Shown: piece after piece, positions 1 through 7,870 of the stretch | How positions within the stretch are numbered: the first letter of the stretch is position 1 | Layout of the letters: the number at the start of each line of letters is the position of its first letter | NCBI GenBank assembly: GCA_903837365.1 | Contig: CAILUF010000211.1 | Coordinates: 1 to 11,229, forward strand | Source: an uncultured Alphaproteobacteria bacterium | Lineage (GTDB): Bacteria; Pseudomonadota; Alphaproteobacteria; Rickettsiales; UBA1997 | Direction of reading: 5' to 3' | DNA: 11,229 bases | Notes under the pieces: model-generated | The model's database searches: none | Told to the model about the DNA's origin: nothing | The model's input: only the letters and a program-made list of their open reading frames with translations | Program-made: the position numbers and the translations under genes

Positions 1-1589
1 ATTTTTGGATTGGTTATTATTTTAGCAATTGCGCTTAAATACATCCTTATCCCAAAATCATGAATACTAATCTGATCAATCAATGAATTTAAATTATTAA
101 TAAATTTTTTTTGAAGATCATTTGGCAAATAATCAAAACTATCGTTGATTGATCGATAGATACCTTCAGTACAGATTGTGTTAATTTGCGCTATATTAAC
201 ATCTTCTTCAATATTTATATTAAAAAATTCAATTAATAAATCATAAATTCCAAATTTATCACTTAATTCTTTATTATTTAATAATTGGATAAATAACTCG
301 GAATCTAAAACTTTTTCTTCTTCACCAATTGATAATTCGATCACTCCATATTCTTTTATTTGAAATTTAAGCTCATTGCCATATTGCATTAAGATCATGA
401 AATAATCACAAATATCAATATGCCCTATAATTGCCTGTGATTGAATTTGTTCACAATATGCAATATAGCGTTCTATAACTTGCTTACCTAGAACATCACC
501 TAGTCTTTCTATATCAATATGCTTATCGAATTCAATTATTCCTTGAATTTTATATCCCAATAAATTTTCAGCTATTTGATCTTGATTTAATTCCCCAAAC
601 CCTGAGATGGTTTTTGCTTTGGCGATTAATTCACTAAAATCTGGATGATAAAACCAAAAATATTCAACAAGAAATTTTTGAAAAATAATTTTGTCATCCC
701 CTTTATCACTTGGAAATTGGTAATTAAATAAATGATCAAATATTTTTTTTACATTTTCGGAGTTATCTTGATAAATTGGTTTTATTGCATTAACTAAAAT
801 TTTAGCAGTTGCACTTAACTTGGTATGAATAGTTTCAGGCGAATAATTTTTTTTCAAAAATTCTTTGTCTTTTTCAAAATGTTCTATAAATTTACTCAAC
901 AACTCTTTTATCTTCTTATCCTCAGTATTAAAATCTGGTAATTGAAAATAATTTATCATCATTTGTTCAAGATTTATATCGCTAAATTCTTTTTGATGAA
1001 GATATTTTTCTATAGATTCTTCATATTTAATTTCAGATCCATTTAAAAAATCAACATCGCTTAATCTTAAATGACTTTTGAAAATTCCTTTTTGAACCCA
1101 TGAATTAACTCCAAGAATATCCGCTATTTCCTTGAATTGATGATATTCAAGGATGATGGAATCATCAATTGCTAAACCCAATTTATTAATAACTCTTTCT
1201 TGATCAATCTGTGATAATTTTTCTAAATCCCGATCATCAAGTAAAAAAATACTTTTTTTTGTATTATTAATTTCAACTTTTAAATCCTGATTAATTTCTA
1301 CTGGAACTGATCTTTTATTTTTTTCGCAAATAAAAAAAATCTCAAATCCTTCCTCTTTTAATTTAGCAATTATCAACGCTCTTTCATTTTTATCCCATAG
1401 TCGAAAAATGGATTGATAATTTAAATAAATTTGTTTTTTTTGCAATTGCTCACTAGGTGAAAATAGCGGTTGAAATCCTTGAGAATTTTTAATTGCTTCA
1501 GTTGAAGAGAATGGTGCACCTTGAGGGATATGGCTCGAAGTCGATGATTTTTTCTTAAATAAATATTTTGGTAAGAGATTTTCAATCAT
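1..1589 (-). CDS. Large unrecognised protein, C terminus beyond the window
   Basis: The frame is open from an ATG at 1589-1587 to the left edge, giving 529 complete codons without a stop. The protein starts MIENLLPKYLFKKK and is still open at the edge (the last visible residues read SAIAKIITNPK). I do not recognise a family. It is mostly hydrophilic, rich in Lys, Glu, Asp, Ile and Asn, with no signal peptide and no transmembrane segment in the visible part, so it is probably cytoplasmic or a secreted effector without a classical signal. Residues about 15-45 are Ser/Gln/Pro-rich and look disordered; after that it looks largely helical, with repeated short Leu/Ile/Phe patterns and no catalytic motif I can name. 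It is transcribed in the same direction as thiC but separated from it by 173 bases, so it probably has its own promoter. Codon use looks like its neighbours. That it is a real gene is nearly certain from the long open frame; its function is unknown. Confidence 0.85.
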   Translation of the reverse strand, partial: MIENLLPKYLFKKKSSTSSHIPQGAPFSSTEAIKNSQGFQPLFSPSEQLQKKQIYLNYQSIFRLWDKNERALIIAKLKEEGFEIFFICEKNKRSVPVEINQDLKVEINNTKKSIFLLDDRDLEKLSQIDQERVINKLGLAIDDSIILEYHQFKEIADILGVNSWVQKGIFKSHLRLSDVDFLNGSEIKYEESIEKYLHQKEFSDINLEQMMINYFQLPDFNTEDKKIKELLSKFIEHFEKDKEFLKKNYSPETIHTKLSATAKILVNAIKPIYQDNSENVKKIFDHLFNYQFPSDKGDDKIIFQKFLVEYFWFYHPDFSELIAKAKTISGFGELNQDQIAENLLGYKIQGIIEFDKHIDIERLGDVLGKQVIERYIAYCEQIQSQAIIGHIDICDYFMILMQYGNELKFQIKEYGVIELSIGEEEKVLDSELFIQLLNNKELSDKFGIYDLLIEFFNINIEEDVNIAQINTICTEGIYRSINDSFDYLPNDLQKKFINNLNSLIDQISIHDFGIRMYLSAIAKIITNPK

Positions 1590-1612
1590 TGTTAATAATG
1601 ATTTTAGTTTAA

Positions 1613-1641
1613 TTTAAGTTAAAAATATTTTCTAACTTAAA
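1613..1641. repeat. 9-bp perfect inverted repeat upstream of the unrecognised large ORF
   Basis: TTTAAGTTA at 1613-1621 and its exact reverse complement TAACTTAAA at 1633-1641 flank an 11-base spacer. The repeat lies 24 to 52 bases in front of the ATG at 1589. It could be an operator for a dimeric repressor or a hairpin in the leader. In DNA this AT-rich, weak palindromes arise by chance, so the functional claim is modest. Confidence 0.4.
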
Positions 1642-1721
1642 CTTAATTAAAATGCAAAATAACTAATTGAAATTTAATAATTTATTTTCAATAAATCTAA
1701 AATGACATGATTTCATTAATC

Positions 1722-1747
1722 GAGCTTAGCTTGCTAAATTAAAGCTC
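1722..1747 (-). terminator. Possible hairpin downstream of thiC
   Basis: Read on the minus strand, GAGCTT and AAGCTC form a 6-bp stem about 15 bases past the thiC stop. The enclosed bases contain a nested TTAG/CTAA stem. There is no clean U-tract after it, so it is at best a weak or Rho-assisted 3' end or an mRNA-stabilising hairpin. Confidence 0.25.
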
Positions 1748-1762
1748 AATATCTTAAATTTA

Positions 1763-3781
<2,019 letters not shown>

Positions 3782-3798
3782 TTAATAATTAATCAAAG

Positions 3799-3815
3799 TA
3801 AACATTTTTTGTTTA
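3799..3815 (-). other. Hairpin in the thiC leader
   Basis: TAAACA (3799-3804) and TGTTTA (3810-3815) form a perfect 6-bp stem with a five-base loop, about 33 bases in front of the thiC ATG. It lies inside the leader predicted from the promoter at 3826-3839. There is no U-tract at its 3' side on the minus strand, so it is not an evident attenuator; it might affect mRNA stability or initiation. Confidence 0.35.
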
Positions 3816-3825
3816 TTTCAATGAA

Positions 3826-3839
3826 ATTATATTATGCCA
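3826..3839 (-). promoter_or_regulatory. Likely thiC promoter (-10 region)
   Basis: On the minus strand the sequence TGGCATAATATAAT carries an extended -10 (TG, one base, CATAAT) overlapping a perfect TATAAT (3831-3826). A start about 7 bases downstream would give a leader of roughly 50 bases before the thiC ATG. No good -35 box is visible at 15-18 bases, but an extended -10 can work without one. A second TATAAT lies at 3857-3852. AT-rich DNA yields such matches by chance. Confidence 0.4.
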
Positions 3840-3861
3840 TTTCAATTTTAAATTATACCCC

Positions 3862-3948
3862 TGAATTTAAAGTCGAGATTTAAAGGCGAGTCTGCGCAAT
3901 CCTAATTAAATTTAGGCGCGTAAGTAATATGAGACCTGAAAAATTCAA
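3862..3948. other. Possible structured RNA element or degenerate palindromic insert
   Basis: This 87-base stretch in the gene-free interval between thiC and the PAP2 gene is visibly richer in G and C than the DNA around it. TGAATTT (3862-3868) pairs with AAATTCA near 3942-3948. Inside, GTCT pairs with AGAC, and GCG plus CCTAA pairs with TTAGG plus CGC with a four-base bulge and a six-base loop (about 3894-3922). It also holds the tandem repeat at 3865-3890. It has no ORF of note and does not match tRNA, SRP RNA, tmRNA or the TPP riboswitch as I know them. The fold could be coincidental, and the transcribed strand is not determined. Confidence 0.3.
3865..3890. repeat. Tandem 13-bp direct repeat, two copies
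   Basis: ATTTAAAGTCGAG (3865-3877) is followed immediately by ATTTAAAGGCGAG (3878-3890), with one mismatch in 13 bases. It lies about 100 bases upstream of the thiC ATG and just upstream of the proposed thiC promoter, where a tandem regulator site would sit. It may instead be a simple slippage duplication. Confidence 0.6.
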
Positions 3949-4042
3949 ATCCATCATTTAAAATTATTAAGGGTTAATTAAAACAAAAAAAACTAGAGTA
4001 GCAAGGATTTTTATTGGCCTAGATTAAGATTTCTTTTAGAAT

Positions 4043-4777
4043 TTACTTCAACAAATCGAATGGTTTATTGATAATTTTTTGGCGATAAATTTTGGTAATT
4101 AATTGCGCTAAAATTAGACAAAGAAACATTGCTACTATTGTATCGCTAACAAAATGCGCTCCTTTTAAAATTTGATAAAAACCTAATATCCAACCTAAAA
4201 TTGTTACTATCAAAAAAGCCAAAATTTGTTGCGATTTTTTGTATAAAATAAAGCAAAAAATATACAAAGAAAAACCTGTAATTACATGACCAGCCGGAAA
4301 ACATTGTCCTTTTTTTTCTTGCTTAAAATCAATTGGATAATTATCAAATATTTTTACATAAGGCTTATTTCCACCATATATTTCAAGCTGATTTGGGCAA
4401 TAAATATTTGTAAATTTTTTGACATTCCCAGCAATTAGCGGAATTAAACATAAACCAATAATTATCAACAAAAGATCATGTTTTTTACGAGATAATTTAT
4501 TTTTTTTATCGATAAATGAAAAAATGCATAGAGGTAAGATAGTCAAGATCAAAATCCCAAATATTATTTTTGGAAATTGATAAAAAATAAATTTTTTTAC
4601 CGGTTCACTGCGATCAATGAACCAATTTTTTGTCGAAAAATCAAAAAAATAATTTTGTATTTTTACATCAATATCGCTAACTTGAAAGAGCCATAAACTC
4701 AATATAATCAAGACTAAATTGAGAAATAATAAAAAATTACTGAGATTGTTTTTGCTTAAAATTTTTGAGTTTATCAT
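4043..4777 (-). CDS. PAP2-family membrane phosphatase
   Basis: This is a 244-residue integral membrane protein of the PAP2 (type 2 phosphatidic acid phosphatase) superfamily, which removes phosphate from lipids or undecaprenyl diphosphate on the periplasmic side. Hydrophobic segments lie at about 13-32, 68-88, 101-117, 166-178, 185-203 and 213-228. The three phosphatase motifs are visible: Lys120/121 to CP at 127-128 followed by QLEIYGG; CFPAGH at 159-164; and YQILKGAHFVSD at 201-212, with His164, His208 and Asp212 as the expected catalytic residues. The usual Arg before GAH is Lys205. The CP in place of RP and the YGG stretch belong to a PAP2 subgroup that I recall next to sulfatase-fold transferases, as here. 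Its start overlaps the end of the upstream gene by 41 bases in another frame, suggesting coupled translation. The exact lipid substrate cannot be read from the sequence. Confidence 0.92.
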   Translation of the reverse strand: MINSKILSKNNLSNFLLFLNLVLIILSLWLFQVSDIDVKIQNYFFDFSTKNWFIDRSEPVKKFIFYQFPKIIFGILILTILPLCIFSFIDKKNKLSRKKHDLLLIIIGLCLIPLIAGNVKKFTNIYCPNQLEIYGGNKPYVKIFDNYPIDFKQEKKGQCFPAGHVITGFSLYIFCFILYKKSQQILAFLIVTILGWILGFYQILKGAHFVSDTIVAMFLCLILAQLITKIYRQKIINKPFDLLK

Positions 4778-6725
4778 TTTTAAAAAGATAAGTTGCTACT
4801 TGATAATATTGAATTTGACGGTTAAGCATCGCTTCATCATAATTCTCAACAGCTCTTTCGATACTGCCATCATAACCAAATTTTTTAAATTCAACTTTGA
4901 AAAATTTTTGCTCTTTTTTTAATTTCAACAAGTAAAGATTATCGTCCTCGAGATAGCCTAAATCAGAGTAGGTACCAACAAAAGATCGCGCAAAATTATT
5001 TTTCTTAGATTCATTGGTTAATACATCAACGCCAAAAAATTTAGAATTATATGACAAGTTCATCAAGCCAAGAAGCGTTGGGGCAATGTCGATTTGACTG
5101 GCATTTTGTGAGTAAATTTTGGGGCGAATAATTTTGGGTGCATAAAAAATTGCCGGAATTTGATAACGCCAAATCGGTACTTCAATATTACCAGCCGAGC
5201 CAGCGCAATGATCGGCTACGAATAAAAAAATGGTTTGATCAAACCATTTTTTCTTTTGGGCTTTTTTAATTAACTGGCCAATCGCATAATCCGAATATTT
5301 AACCGCACCATCGCGATTAGTTTTCGAAGGAATATCAATTTTACCATCCGGATAACTGTATGGGCGATGGTTAGAAGTAGTCATTACCAAACTAATAAAT
5401 TTTTTTCCAGCAGAAAATGAGTTATCAGCTTCTTTAATTGTTTTATCGTATAAGTCCTCATCAGCAACTCCCCAAACATTGTTAAAAGAAATTTCATCCT
5501 TAGAAAATTGTGGACGATCGACAATTTTAAAACCATTATTTTTGAAAAAATAATTCATATTATCAAAATATCCATCACCGCCATAAATAAATTTTGCCTC
5601 ATAACCTCTATCCAAAAGTGGCGAGGCAATTGAAAAAAGATTTTCGTTATTTGGACGACGCACAATTGAATTTCCAGGTGTCGGTGGAATTGATAATGTT
5701 ATAGCTTCCAATCCACGAACAGTTCGCGTTCCTGTAGCTTTTAAATTGGTAAAAAATAAACCTTGCTTGGCAAGTGCATCGAGATTTGGAGTGATATTTT
5801 GATTAGATCCAAAACTATTCATAAAATCAGCGCTCATGCTTTCCATGGCAATAATTATAACATTAAAATGTTGTTCATTGATATTTTTTTTATTGGTTAT
5901 TAAGCGATCTATAGAATAATTGTTAAGAAATTTAGAATTTATTTCTTGTGAAGAAATTAAATTTTGTAACTCTTTAATTGCCTGTTGTTGATCGATTGTT
6001 TTGTAAAATTTCTCATAATCAATTTCATTATTACGATAGGCTGAAAATAGCTGATAAATGCCATTCCAGGAAATTTCTTTGAAATAGTTATTGTCAAAAA
6101 ATTTATCAACTTTATTGCTGTCAATTGAAGCAAAAGCTAAAATCATTGCTAGAGCGTAAACAGTAAAAAATTTTAATCTTTTTATAAAATTTCGCTGAGT
6201 GATTTTTAAAAAATTTTGCCAAGAAAAATAGAAAATAATTAGCGCAATAAATGCAATTGCACCAAGAATTGCATACATCGGATAAGATTCAAAAATATTA
6301 CCTATAACCTCTTGTGTATAAATCAAATAATCAATGGCGATAAAATTAAATCGCGCTTGAAATTCGTCAAAGAAAATAATTTCTGAAAAGAAAGAAAAAG
6401 TTATAGCGCCAAGAAACACTAGGTAGCAAACCCGTAAAAAAATCTGATGTTTTTTATTTTCAAAAAAAGAATTCTTACAAAGTAAATAATAAAACATTGG
6501 CAAGAGCGCTAGATATCCAAGAGCCAAAACATCAAAAAATAATCCAATCACAAAAACTTTAAGTAACGCAAAAGCAGTAATGTCAAGGTTTTGTCGCTCA
6601 AGAACCAAGAAGTAGATTCTTAAACAAAAATTCGCTCCTGCAAATAAAGTTAAAAATTTAAACCAAAAATATGAGAAACAATTGCCAGCCAATCTTTTAT
6701 TTTCAGGCGATTCGTGATCTTGCAT
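4737..6725 (-). CDS. LTA synthase-like (sulfatase-fold) membrane transferase
   Basis: A 662-residue inner-membrane enzyme of the LTA synthase/phosphoglycerol (or phosphoethanolamine) transferase family in the alkaline phosphatase superfamily. The N-terminal third holds about five membrane segments (roughly 20-40, 52-82, 97-117, 148-168, 185-200); a linker of about 85 residues then leads to a periplasmic catalytic domain from about 286. Visible active-site features are AMES with metal ligand Glu295, GTRTVRG with the likely nucleophile Thr333 or Thr335, TTSNH with His453, and VADH with Asp505/His506. The stretches TLSIPPTPG and YGGDGYFDNMN are typical of a Gram-negative subgroup. It probably transfers a phospho-head group from phospholipid to a surface glycan, lipid A or other acceptor; the diacylglycerol or phosphorylated product could be handled by the adjacent PAP2 phosphatase. 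It starts 11 bases after the pntAB stop. True teichoic acid synthesis is unlikely in a Gram-negative. Confidence 0.92.
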   Translation of the reverse strand: MQDHESPENKRLAGNCFSYFWFKFLTLFAGANFCLRIYFLVLERQNLDITAFALLKVFVIGLFFDVLALGYLALLPMFYYLLCKNSFFENKKHQIFLRVCYLVFLGAITFSFFSEIIFFDEFQARFNFIAIDYLIYTQEVIGNIFESYPMYAILGAIAFIALIIFYFSWQNFLKITQRNFIKRLKFFTVYALAMILAFASIDSNKVDKFFDNNYFKEISWNGIYQLFSAYRNNEIDYEKFYKTIDQQQAIKELQNLISSQEINSKFLNNYSIDRLITNKKNINEQHFNVIIIAMESMSADFMNSFGSNQNITPNLDALAKQGLFFTNLKATGTRTVRGLEAITLSIPPTPGNSIVRRPNNENLFSIASPLLDRGYEAKFIYGGDGYFDNMNYFFKNNGFKIVDRPQFSKDEISFNNVWGVADEDLYDKTIKEADNSFSAGKKFISLVMTTSNHRPYSYPDGKIDIPSKTNRDGAVKYSDYAIGQLIKKAQKKKWFDQTIFLFVADHCAGSAGNIEVPIWRYQIPAIFYAPKIIRPKIYSQNASQIDIAPTLLGLMNLSYNSKFFGVDVLTNESKKNNFARSFVGTYSDLGYLEDDNLYLLKLKKEQKFFKVEFKKFGYDGSIERAVENYDEAMLNRQIQYYQVATYLFKNDKLKNFKQKQSQ

Positions 6726-6735
6726 TATTTTTTAA

Positions 6736-7125
6736 TTATTTTTTAAACATTTGGAGCATGCGCCAAGTAACGAGAAATCCACCAAAAATATTTATCGATG
6801 CAATGATAATTGCTACAAAACTTAAAAATGAAATGAATGAAAATTCTTTGGAACTTCCCAAGGCAATTATCGCCCCAACGATTACAACGCCTGATATTGC
6901 ATTGGTAACAGCCATTAGAGGTGTATGAAGGGCTGGTGTAACTCGCCAAACAACAAAATAACCAATAAAACAAGATAAAACAAAAACGGTAAGCGCAAAA
7001 ATTAGCGGACTAACGCCACCGCTGTAAGCACTTTGGTAACTTAATTCCATAATTTTGGAAACGAGTTGATCGGAATTTTTTGTGATCTTATCGCTTAAAT
7101 CAATAATCTCTTGCAGGTTTGACAT
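6736..7125 (-). CDS. pntAB: NAD(P) transhydrogenase subunit alpha part 2 (membrane part)
   Basis: In bacteria with a split transhydrogenase this small subunit supplies part of the proton channel of the enzyme that moves hydride from NADH to NADP+ using the proton gradient. The product has 129 residues: a soluble N-terminal helix (1-35), three hydrophobic segments at about 40-60, 70-90 and 97-123, and the family signatures [19 protein letters not shown] (61-79) and [14 protein letters not shown] (114-127). It is complete. The alpha-1 (NAD-binding) and beta (NADP-binding) partners, which usually flank it, are not in the window: the gene in front is tRNA-Gln, 14 bases away, and the one behind is the LTA-synthase-like transferase. 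The ATG at 7125 lacks a Shine-Dalgarno sequence. It must assemble with partners encoded elsewhere or be a leftover. Confidence 0.95.
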   Translation of the reverse strand: MSNLQEIIDLSDKITKNSDQLVSKIMELSYQSAYSGGVSPLIFALTVFVLSCFIGYFVVWRVTPALHTPLMAVTNAISGVVIVGAIIALGSSKEFSFISFLSFVAIIIASINIFGGFLVTWRMLQMFKK

Positions 7126-7139
7126 ATGTATTCATGATT

Positions 7140-7213
7140 TGGTTGGGGCGGCAGGATTCGAACCTACGATGGCGGTATCAAAAACCGCTGCCTTACCACT
7201 TGGCTACGCCCCA
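7140..7213 (-). tRNA. trnQ: tRNA-Gln (anticodon UUG)
   Basis: Read on the minus strand from 7213, a complete cloverleaf is visible: acceptor arms TGGGGCG and CGCCCCA (7 bp), a D arm GCC/GGC, an anticodon stem GCGGT/ACCGC with loop TTTTGAT giving anticodon UUG for codon CAA, and a T arm GTAGG-TTCGAAT-CCTGC. The discriminator is A (7143) and CCA is encoded at 7142-7140. The U1-A72 pair is the identity feature used by the GatCAB amidotransferase in organisms that make Gln-tRNA indirectly, which fits an alphaproteobacterium lacking GlnRS. It is in the same direction as pntAB and 14 bases in front of it, so tRNA processing probably creates the 5' end of the pntAB message. Confidence 0.97.
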
Positions 7214-7303
7214 ATAATTTTAATCAGTAATTTTAAATATAAAATTCTAAGTAATATTTTAAATAATTTCGAAATTAATTTTTTAAATATTAACCATTCA
7301 AAT

Positions 7304-7326
7304 AAAGTTTTTAATAAAACTTTTTT
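7304..7326. other. 8-bp hairpin in the tRNA-Gln leader region
   Basis: AAAGTTTT (7304-7311) and AAAACTTT (7316-7323) form a perfect 8-bp stem with loop TAAT, followed on the plus strand by more T residues to 7326. It looks like an intrinsic terminator on the plus strand, but no plus-strand gene ends here. On the minus strand it would lie between the proposed promoter and the tRNA. It has only one G-C pair and would be weak. Confidence 0.3.
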
Positions 7327-7351
7327 AGATTCTTTAAATTTAAGGGCTATA

Positions 7352-7380
7352 GTTTTAAGAATTTTCAAATTGCATGTCAA
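7352..7380 (-). promoter_or_regulatory. Candidate promoter for the tRNA-Gln/pntAB unit
   Basis: On the minus strand a consensus -35 box TTGACA (7380-7375) is followed, after exactly 17 bases, by TAAAAC (7357-7352), which matches four of six -10 positions. Transcription would begin near 7345 and run about 130 bases before the mature tRNA. A perfect -35 at optimal spacing is unusual in this AT-rich window and makes this the best-supported promoter here. Confidence 0.5.
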
Positions 7381-7381
7381 T

Positions 7382-7410
7382 TAAAAATTTTTAAATTATT
7401 AAAATTTTTG
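7382..7410 (-). terminator. Weak AT-only hairpin behind ratA
   Basis: Immediately after the ratA stop, the minus strand contains AAAAATTT and, after an AT-rich loop, AAATTTTT, which can form an 8-bp stem ending in a run of T. It contains no G-C pairs, so termination would be inefficient; it is the only terminator-like structure at the end of the queD-ybgC-ffh-ratA unit. Confidence 0.25.
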
Positions 7411-7413
7411 CAA

Positions 7414-7866
7414 TTAAGATTGAACGTACAGCTCTTTTGCGCGCTGTTCGAAGGCAAGCATCATTTTTTGTGTGGCACTCGTAAAAATTGCTGAAAGCAT
7501 GGTGCTAAGCATTTTCGAGTTAAATTCAAATTCCAAAAAAAATTCAACCAAGCATTCTTGATCATTGATTTTGCTAAAATACCATTTGTTAATCAAGCTT
7601 TTAAAGGGTCCTTTAATCGCAACAACATCGACGAAATAATCGCCATTTTCAAGCATACCGAAATGAACATCGGAAGTATATTTTTCAAAAAAATTTTTAA
7701 AATTAATTAGCAATTCCGCTTGAAGATTATTGTGATTTATTTGTTTGATTATCTGCGCATTTTTACACCATGGCAAAAATTCACTATATTTTTCAATGTC
7801 AATAACCAAGTCATACATTTGCTTGGAGCTGAATTGCATAATTTTAGTTTCTCGCAAAGAAGCCAT
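7414..7866 (-). CDS. ratA: RatA/COQ10-family START-domain protein
   Basis: The 150-residue product is a single START/polyketide-cyclase-like lipid-binding domain. It shows the family pattern near the N terminus, YDLVIDIEKYSEFLPWC (18-34), then a mid part with YTSDVHF, GPFKSLINKWYF (86-97) and a long C-terminal amphipathic helix (about 114-146). Databases call bacterial members RatA, after an E. coli protein reported to block 70S assembly, but in alphaproteobacteria the mitochondrial relative COQ10, a coenzyme Q chaperone needed for respiration, is the closer functional model. No RatB partner is beside it, which argues against a toxin-antitoxin role here. Its ATG follows the ffh stop by 4 bases, so it is the last gene of the queD-ybgC-ffh unit. 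Length and ends look normal. Confidence 0.9.
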   Translation of the reverse strand: MASLRETKIMQFSSKQMYDLVIDIEKYSEFLPWCKNAQIIKQINHNNLQAELLINFKNFFEKYTSDVHFGMLENGDYFVDVVAIKGPFKSLINKWYFSKINDQECLVEFFLEFEFNSKMLSTMLSAIFTSATQKMMLAFEQRAKELYVQS

Positions 7867-7870
7867 TTTT

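Larger units (their letters stand above)
7214..7413. other. 200-base spacer between ratA and tRNA-Gln
   Basis: No protein gene is supported here. The stretch is extremely AT-rich. It holds the proposed promoter of the tRNA unit (7352-7380), a hairpin at 7304-7323 and an AT-only near-palindrome right behind the ratA stop. The open frame on the plus strand through this spacer and the tRNA is a shadow of the tRNA. Confidence 0.6.

Noticed and set aside
3935..3960. tRNA-like T-arm sequence (ATTCAAATCC)
   Set aside because: The bases on either side do not form the 5-bp T stem, and no acceptor or anticodon arm can be built.
6743..6973. Second minus-strand frame overlapping pntAB
   Set aside because: Out-of-frame reading of pntAB, rich in Cys, Trp and Tyr, which is typical of a false frame.
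7304..7326. Intrinsic terminator for a plus-strand gene
   Set aside because: The shape is right but no plus-strand gene lies upstream, and the stem has a single G-C pair.
7082..7384. Plus-strand ORF containing LVGAAGFEPT and LPLGYAP
   Set aside because: This is the well-known false ORF read from the antisense of a tRNA gene; the tRNA-Gln at 7140-7213 explains it.
7414..7866. RatA as a toxin of a type II toxin-antitoxin system
   Set aside because: There is no RatB or other antitoxin-like gene beside it, and the domain is a START lipid-binding fold shared with COQ10; the toxin label is a database inheritance.
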